64,000 bases of DNA from Streptomyces sp. NBC_00708 (GTDB lineage: Bacteria; Actinomycetota; Actinomycetes; Streptomycetales; Streptomycetaceae), in NCBI GenBank assembly GCA_036226585.1, contig CP108999.1, positions 91,136 through 155,135 on the forward strand, in the 5' to 3' direction. How positions within the stretch are numbered: the stretch's first letter is position 1; each line of letters opens with the position of its first letter. A program made the position numbers and the translations under genes. This document shows, piece by piece, positions 59,870 to 64,000 of this stretch. Below the pieces are notes generated by a model. It was not told the DNA's origin, did no database searches, and saw nothing but the letters and a program-made list of their open reading frames with translations.

Positions 59870-60322
59870 ATGAGCAGCACCCCCGCCCCGTACACCCCAG
59901 CCCCGGGAACCGAGTACCCGTTCAGCGTCTCCGACATCGCCTACGCCACCGCCGCGCTCCTCGGAAACAGCTGGAGCGCCGAGTCCGGACACTGGGGCGT
60001 CACCGGCGTCCTCTCCGGCCCGTGCGCAACATCATTCGTCTTCACCGTCGACTACGAGGGGGACCTCTGCATCCAGTACGACCGCTTCGAAGCCGACGCA
60101 CTCCCGGACAGCCCGAACCTCCCCCTCGGCGTCCAGGCGTGGGCAGAGGGCGTCTACCTTGAGGACGCCAGCGCCGTTGACGGCCTGGACGACGTTGCCC
60201 TACTGAGCGCCGATGCGATCAGCGCCGTCCTCGGGCAACTCGACACAGAGTCGCCCGCTTCCCGCCAGCACTACATCCTCACCGGCCGGTTCCTCCGCCA
60301 GGGCGAAGCCGCACCGGCGTAA
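59870..60322 (+). CDS. Hypothetical 150-aa protein, paralogue of 59184-59789
   Basis: CGAAAG lies upstream of the ATG. Shared pattern with the previous gene: YPFSVSDIAYATAALLGNSW, AESGHWGVTGVLSG, LCIQYDRFEADALPDSPNLP. A tandem duplication followed by divergence is the simplest explanation. Confidence 0.65.
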   Translation: MSSTPAPYTPAPGTEYPFSVSDIAYATAALLGNSWSAESGHWGVTGVLSGPCATSFVFTVDYEGDLCIQYDRFEADALPDSPNLPLGVQAWAEGVYLEDASAVDGLDDVALLSADAISAVLGQLDTESPASRQHYILTGRFLRQGEAAPA

Positions 60323-60337
60323 CACGCCCACGACCGC

Positions 60338-60374
60338 CGCGCCCCGGGGCAGGTACGTGCTGCGCCGGGGCGCG
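60338..60374. terminator. Hairpin after the paralogous pair
   Basis: A 10-bp stem CGCGCCCCGG (60338-60347 with 60365-60374) around a 17-nt loop. Confidence 0.6.
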
Positions 60375-60404
60375 GGCCCCTCTCACCAGATACGGAGACC
60401 CTTG

Positions 60405-60665
60405 ATGGCAACGCTGCTGATGGGCCGCTGGGACACCAGCGGCAATCTTCTGATTGAGGCGGCCGTGAACGTCGAGGACGGCGACGACGCGACGATGGAC
60501 GGCTACGTCGACGACCAGGACGACAGCGACTGCATGGCGTGGGCGGCCAGCTTCGACGTCGACGATCACTCTCGTGCAGTTCAGCGCGCGTACGAGGAAT
60601 ACGTACGCGACGACGGCACCGAGCTGATCGACAAGGTTCACGGGTTCGAGCCGAACACCGACTGA
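60405..60665 (+). CDS. Very acidic 86-aa protein
   Basis: CGGAGA lies upstream of the ATG. Composition: VEDGDDATMDGYVDDQDDSD, ASFDVDDHSR, YVRDDGTELID; about a quarter Asp/Glu and few basic residues. Such proteins sometimes mimic DNA (for example anti-restriction Ard proteins), but no family match is visible, so this is only a possibility. Confidence 0.6.
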   Translation: MATLLMGRWDTSGNLLIEAAVNVEDGDDATMDGYVDDQDDSDCMAWAASFDVDDHSRAVQRAYEEYVRDDGTELIDKVHGFEPNTD

Positions 60666-61155
60666 CCCCAGCCGGGGCCGCGCCCAGGCAGCTACCGGGA
60701 CGCGCCGCCACCGGCGCAGCACCCGCCAATCGCGGCTTCCCGCAGCCGTGCACAACGACGCATTCTCCGGCGCCCCGGCGCGGCATCACGCCGCACCGGG
60801 GCGCCGGCCTTTCTACGGCCCCAGCCCAGCACGCATGCACGCGCCGCCACGTATCGGACTTGGAAAGCAGAGTTGGCCGGCACCCTCAGTCCGCCGGAGC
60901 GGGTGGCACGGGTGCCGGCCTCCCAAAAGACCATGCCGAAAAAGGCGGTCCTTCTACCTCCGACTCTACAGCGGTCACTGCGTGACCAGCTGCACGGTGC
61001 CTGCTCACGTGCCGATCCGTGCGCCGGCAGAGCGGCTACCGCCTCGTGCTCGCCTCTTCCAGCTCTCCCACGGGGGCGCAGCAGGGACAGAGACGGTGGG
61101 GCAGGGGCGCAGCAGGAGGAGCGCCGGTGTGTCTCGGTAGAGCCTTTTGGCCCGT
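60666..61155. other. Non-coding spacer before the first large inverted repeat
   Basis: About 490 bases after the acidic-protein gene. I see GC-rich minor hairpins and no convincing gene, promoter or repeat other than the flanking large inverted repeat. Confidence 0.45.
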
Positions 61156-61488
61156 CAGAACCCATGCGTGTCCGGGGCGGGGCGCGGCCGGGGTGCCGGG
61201 GCGGGGGCGGTCCGCTTCGCTACCCGCCCCCGCGCGTGCCGGGTCCGCTTCGCTACCCCGGACGACCGCTTCGCCGGTCTCACGCGATGCGGGGTCCGCT
61301 TCGCTCCCCTTCCGCATCCCGCCGTGTCCGCTTCGCTCCCACGCCGGAGCCGTCCGGCCGAGCGGGGCTGTCCGCTTCGCTCCCCGCCCCGAGCGCTTCG
61401 CGCTGCCGGACGGACCCCCAATCCGCTTCGCGGATCGAGGGTAGGCGGCACCCCGGCCACGCCCCGCCCCGGACACGCATGGGTTCTG
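61156..61488. repeat. Large inverted repeat 1 with internal mini-palindromes
   Basis: The outer arms are 42 bp (61156-61197 and 61447-61488) with 41 matches. The 249-bp interior is itself made of short inverted motifs based on CCGCTTCGC and its complement. The central about 130 bp are almost identical to the centre of 62821-63115. An operator promoter follows within 35 bases. Confidence 0.85.
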
Positions 61489-61513
61489 ACCTGCATAGAC
61501 ACGCTCGCGGATC

Positions 61514-61542
61514 TTGCTTTGTGTAGCTACACGGGATATATT
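61514..61542 (+). promoter_or_regulatory. Single-operator promoter
   Basis: -35 TTGCTT, then 17 bp including GTGTAGCTACAC (61521-61532), then -10 TATATT. The leader CTTGTTGGTCGGCAGTGGCA is shared with the promoter at 63.15 kb. Confidence 0.8.
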
Positions 61543-61611
61543 TGTCTTGTTGGTCGGCAGTGGCAGTCGGCCAACACCCAAAGGCCGTCCGTGTTCCGAG
61601 AAAGGACACCC

Positions 61612-62007
61612 ATGCCCGAACCGCGCTCCGACTCCCGTTATGCGCTCATCCTCCGCCCCACCGGATCGTTCGACGTCGTCGACTGGCCCGCCGACCTGAC
61701 GGCCGGCCTGAGCATCCTCGCCCAGGAGTTCAACGCCAACGCCATCGCCGCACTCGGGCTGCTGCCGTGCGTCTCGATGTGGACGAACGCGGACGCAACC
61801 CCCGACACCGCGCCCCTGAACCGGTTCGCGGGGGAGGTCTACTGCGCAGCGGGCTACGACGACCGGCACTACTACGGCGCCGTAGCGCTCACCGGCGGAA
61901 TCGCCGAGGCCTACACGCACACTGGCCTCACCCTCAGCGGCTGTCACGAGCTGCTGAAGCTCGCAGGCATCGACGTGCCGACGATGCCGAAGCCGCGCAC
62001 CAAGTAG
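61612..62007 (+). CDS. DUF3846-like protein
   Basis: 131 residues; GAAAGGA precedes the ATG. YALILRPTGSFDVVDWPADL at the start, then CVSMWTNADATPDTAPLNRF, and YYGAVALTGGIAEAYTHTGL near the end follow the DUF3846 pattern (MWV/T-D...P.N; Y.G.v..TGG). DUF3846 proteins are frequent on conjugative plasmids of actinobacteria; function unknown. Followed by a 12-bp-stem hairpin (62017-62048). Confidence 0.65.
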   Translation: MPEPRSDSRYALILRPTGSFDVVDWPADLTAGLSILAQEFNANAIAALGLLPCVSMWTNADATPDTAPLNRFAGEVYCAAGYDDRHYYGAVALTGGIAEAYTHTGLTLSGCHELLKLAGIDVPTMPKPRTK

Positions 62008-62016
62008 CCCCACCGA

Positions 62017-62048
62017 CGTCGGGGCCCCGCCCGACCGGGGCCCCGACG
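62017..62048. terminator. Hairpin after the DUF3846-like gene
   Basis: A perfect 12-bp stem CGTCGGGGCCCC (62017-62028 with 62037-62048). Confidence 0.68.
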
Positions 62049-62160
62049 CCCCCGACGAACGCACACCCTCCTTTCCGCACCGCCCGGTTTGAGTTGAGCC
62101 GCCCAAAGGGCCCGCTCCTCACCGCATCCCGCGTGTGCCCAATCCTTTCAGGGACTTTCA

Positions 62161-62735
62161 TGATTCCGGTCAAGAGCACCGACAGGCAGCGTGCCTCCTA
62201 CACCCGAGCCATTGTCGAAATGTGGAACTCAGCCACTCACGACCAAGTGCGACGCGGCCGCATGTGGTATCCGACAGCACACGAACTCGCCGCCGAAATC
62301 GCCGCAGGCGACACGACCAAAGGCGCCGGAGTTCTGGCCGCGCTTTCCGCGAATAAGTCGTGGGCCGAGAATTGCAGGCTTGCCCGTAAGGCATTCGATG
62401 AGGGAAAGGCGAGCGGACATTTCTCCGACGCGATCATCAAGGCGAACCGAATCATGGCCGGAACCGACCCCGCCGAAGTCCTTCCCATGCACATCAAGAC
62501 CGGAGCGTTTTACGTCTGCATCGCCGAACCGGAAAACCCGGAACCCGTGGTGATCGACCGTCACGCCCATGACATCGCCGTCCGTGAGATCTACGGCCAG
62601 AGGGACCGGGGGCTGGGCGCGATCGGCCGCTACAACACCCTCGCCGACTGCTACCGCCGCGCCGCCCGCCGCATCGGTGAACTGCCCAGCGTCGTACAGG
62701 CCGTTACCTGGGTGGCGCACCTCGAACGCCGGTAG
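62161..62735 (+). CDS. Helix-hairpin-helix-like phage/plasmid protein
   Basis: 191 residues. Helical throughout: RAIVEMWNSATHDQVRRGRM, VLAALSANKSWAENCRLARK, MHIKTGAFYVCIAEP, VVIDRHAHDIAVREIYGQ, LPSVVQAVTWVAHLERR. The KTGAFY...VVIDRHA layout resembles DNA-glycosylase-like helix-hairpin-helix proteins found in actinophages. DNA binding is plausible and activity unproven. Codons ending in A/T are commoner than in the neighbours, hinting at recent acquisition. Confidence 0.65.
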
Positions 62736-62820
62736 AGGGGGCGCAGCAGACGGCAGGCACGACGGGGCGCAGCACGGGGGAGACAGCGCGGGAGAACGGC
62801 GCCCCTGTCTCCTCCTGGCC

Positions 62821-63115
62821 CAGGTGCAGGCCCGGGGGCGGGGCGCGGCCGGGGTGCCGGGGCGGGGGCGGTCCGCTTCGCTACCCGCCCCCGCGCGTGC
62901 CGGGTCCGCTTCGCTACCCCGGACGACCGCTTCGCCGGTCTCACGCGATGCGGGGTCCGCTTCGCTCCCCTACCGCATCACCGGCGAATCCGCTTCGCTC
63001 CTCCGCCGGCCGTCCGGCCAAGCGGGGCTGTCCGCTTCGCTCCCAGCCCCGAGCGCTCCGCGCTGCCGGACGGAAGCGGCACCCCGACCGCGCCCCGCCC
63101 CCGGGCGTGCACCTG
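62821..63115. repeat. Large inverted repeat 2
   Basis: Outer arms of 38 bp (62821-62858 and 63078-63115) with about two mismatches. The interior starting at about 62859 closely matches repeat 1 for about 130 bp, then diverges. The 508-bp gap 62736-63243 holds only this and the following promoter. Confidence 0.82.
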
Positions 63116-63144
63116 GCCTGAGCTGCATAAACACACCCACGATC

Positions 63145-63173
63145 TTGTTTCGTGTAGCTACACAAGGTATATT
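63145..63173 (+). promoter_or_regulatory. Single-operator promoter
   Basis: -35 TTGTTT, GTGTAGCTACAC at 63152-63163 inside the 17-bp spacer, -10 TATATT. It shares its leader with the promoter at 61.5 kb. Confidence 0.8.
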
Positions 63174-63243
63174 TGCCTTGTTGGTCGGCAGTGGCAGTCG
63201 GCCAACAACCCAAAAGACAGCCGAAAGAGAAAGAGCGTCAGAT

Positions 63244-63675
63244 ATGGAATTCATCCGACCGTCCCGCGAACAGCGGAACCGTTCCGTCGATATCCTCATG
63301 CGCCTCACAGATCAGGCTGGAGCCGGAGAACATCACGTAGTAATGGTCCTCGATGACGCCGCTGGAAAGCAGGCGCTCCACGAGGCGCGATTCTGGCAGT
63401 TCGGAGACCTCATTGCCGCCGACCCCGACGCGATGGCGGAAACCTGTCTCATGCTGGCACTTGGTCTTTCGGGCAAACACCGAGGCGGGTTCGTCATGCG
63501 TACGTCCATCGACGGAAAAGACAGCGTGCGCGGGTGGAAATGGGTAGAGGGTGAGCCCCGCCCGCTGAACCGCGCAGAGATTTTTAGCGCCTACTGCACC
63601 GACCCCGAAACGGGAGACCCGGTCAGCCCTGAGCCCGGAGTGGAGTACAAAGACGCTCCCGTAATTCACATCTAG
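63244..63675 (+). CDS. Hypothetical 143-aa protein, last gene of the array
   Basis: Starts at ATG 63244 with an A/G-rich leader (AAAGAGAAAGAGCG). MEFIRPSREQRNRSVDILMR, then HHVVMVLDDAAGKQALHEAR, MLALGLSGKHRGGFVMR and KWVEGEPRPLNRAEIFSAYC. No family recognised. Codon use is less GC-biased than in neighbours (for example TTTTTAGCGCC near 63580). Confidence 0.65.
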   Translation: MEFIRPSREQRNRSVDILMRLTDQAGAGEHHVVMVLDDAAGKQALHEARFWQFGDLIAADPDAMAETCLMLALGLSGKHRGGFVMRTSIDGKDSVRGWKWVEGEPRPLNRAEIFSAYCTDPETGDPVSPEPGVEYKDAPVIHI

Positions 63676-64000
63676 TCCGGGGCGCTGGGAGAAGCTGAGT
63701 CCAGAGTCCATCCCGGACTAAAAATGAGGCACCGGCCACCCTGCCCCGTAGCCAGCCGCCCGCGAAGCGGGCTTCTGGTCCGGTAGCGAAGCGGACGGAC
63801 CGGGGTGGAGCGGAGCGGAACCCCTGACGGGCAGCCACGAAGTGGCTGCCCGTCAGGGCATCGCGAAGCGATGCCCGTTCACTGCGTTCACGGAGCGGAG
63901 CGGAGTGAACGCCCGCGCTCGCGCGGGCGGGGAGCGGAGCGAGCCGTCTCAGCGCCCCGCGAAGCGGGGCGCTTCGCTTCCCATCGCGAAGCGATGGGAT
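63676..64000. repeat. Telomere-like palindrome block at the right edge
   Basis: From 63758 on, palindromes are packed end to end: 63758-63772, 63777-63801, 63822-63858 (17-bp stem, GAA loop), 63856-63876, 63877-63910, 63910-63929, 63952-63972 and 63979-63999. Four have the apex GCGAAGC, a very stable mini-hairpin typical of Streptomyces telomeres. No gene is seen after 63675. The window edge cuts the block, so I cannot tell whether it is the true end. Confidence 0.75.

Noticed and set aside
1..64000. tRNA, rRNA and insertion sequences
   Set aside because: No cloverleaf, rRNA signature or transposase motif was noticed in reading both strands; a dedicated search was not possible.

Overview
The window is about 70% GC. 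Its actinobacterial families (WhiB-like, Lsr2 C-terminal domain, DUF2637, BTAD, XRE-TPR regulators, Tad pilus) and its four-base ATGA/GTGA gene overlaps point to Streptomyces or a close relative. The replicon is almost certainly a large conjugative plasmid, probably linear: it carries parAB with palindromic parS-like sites, a type IV secretion type transfer system, a long run of small insulated accessory genes, and a right edge packed with GCGAAGC mini-hairpin palindromes like those of Streptomyces telomeres. I recognise no rRNA, tRNA, CRISPR array, insertion sequence, replication initiator or relaxase.

Layout. 1-6 kb: a plus-strand operon of small nucleic-acid and regulatory proteins (GGDEF, ASCH, WhiB-like, Lsr2-like fusion, OB-fold-like, endonuclease VII-like). 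6-9 kb: membrane and lipoprotein genes plus repeat-rich DNA holding three copies of a 164-bp modular element, a half copy, and four palindromes taken here as candidate parS sites. 9-11.4 kb: parB and parA on the minus strand. 11.6-14.4 kb: a lone RelE-like toxin and a DUF2637 membrane protein. 14.5-26 kb, minus strand: a complete Tad-type pilus locus. 26.4-42.7 kb, minus strand: a replication-relaxation protein, a coupling-type ATPase, an NlpC/P60 hydrolase, VirB6-like, VirB4-like and TcpC/TcpE-like proteins, headed by a sigma-like regulator. GGGTCAGCG repeats lie at both borders of this 28-kb minus-strand block.

43-52.4 kb: a HAD hydrolase, an XRE-TPR regulator and an anti-sigma-like ATPase lead into a compact peptide-modification cluster. 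It consists of a 36-residue precursor-like peptide, TfuA, YcaO, a methyltransferase, a GpsA-like dehydrogenase and an HTTM-type membrane protein with a small partner. This looks like an uncharacterised thioamide-type RiPP pathway.

53-63.7 kb: about fourteen small plus-strand genes (LPD29-like, DUF3560, PP2C-like, DUF3846-like, a paralogous pair, several unknowns). Many are separated by strong hairpins, and the groups start from promoters that overlap the palindrome TGTAGCTACA. The same palindrome sits at 31.4 kb and in front of a small ribbon-helix-helix-like gene at 31.7 kb, the best candidate for the common repressor. I infer a plasmid-wide regulon, silent in established cells and derepressed on entry into a recipient, like the anti-defence leading regions of other conjugative plasmids. 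Two very large inverted repeats near its right end could act as single-stranded promoters.
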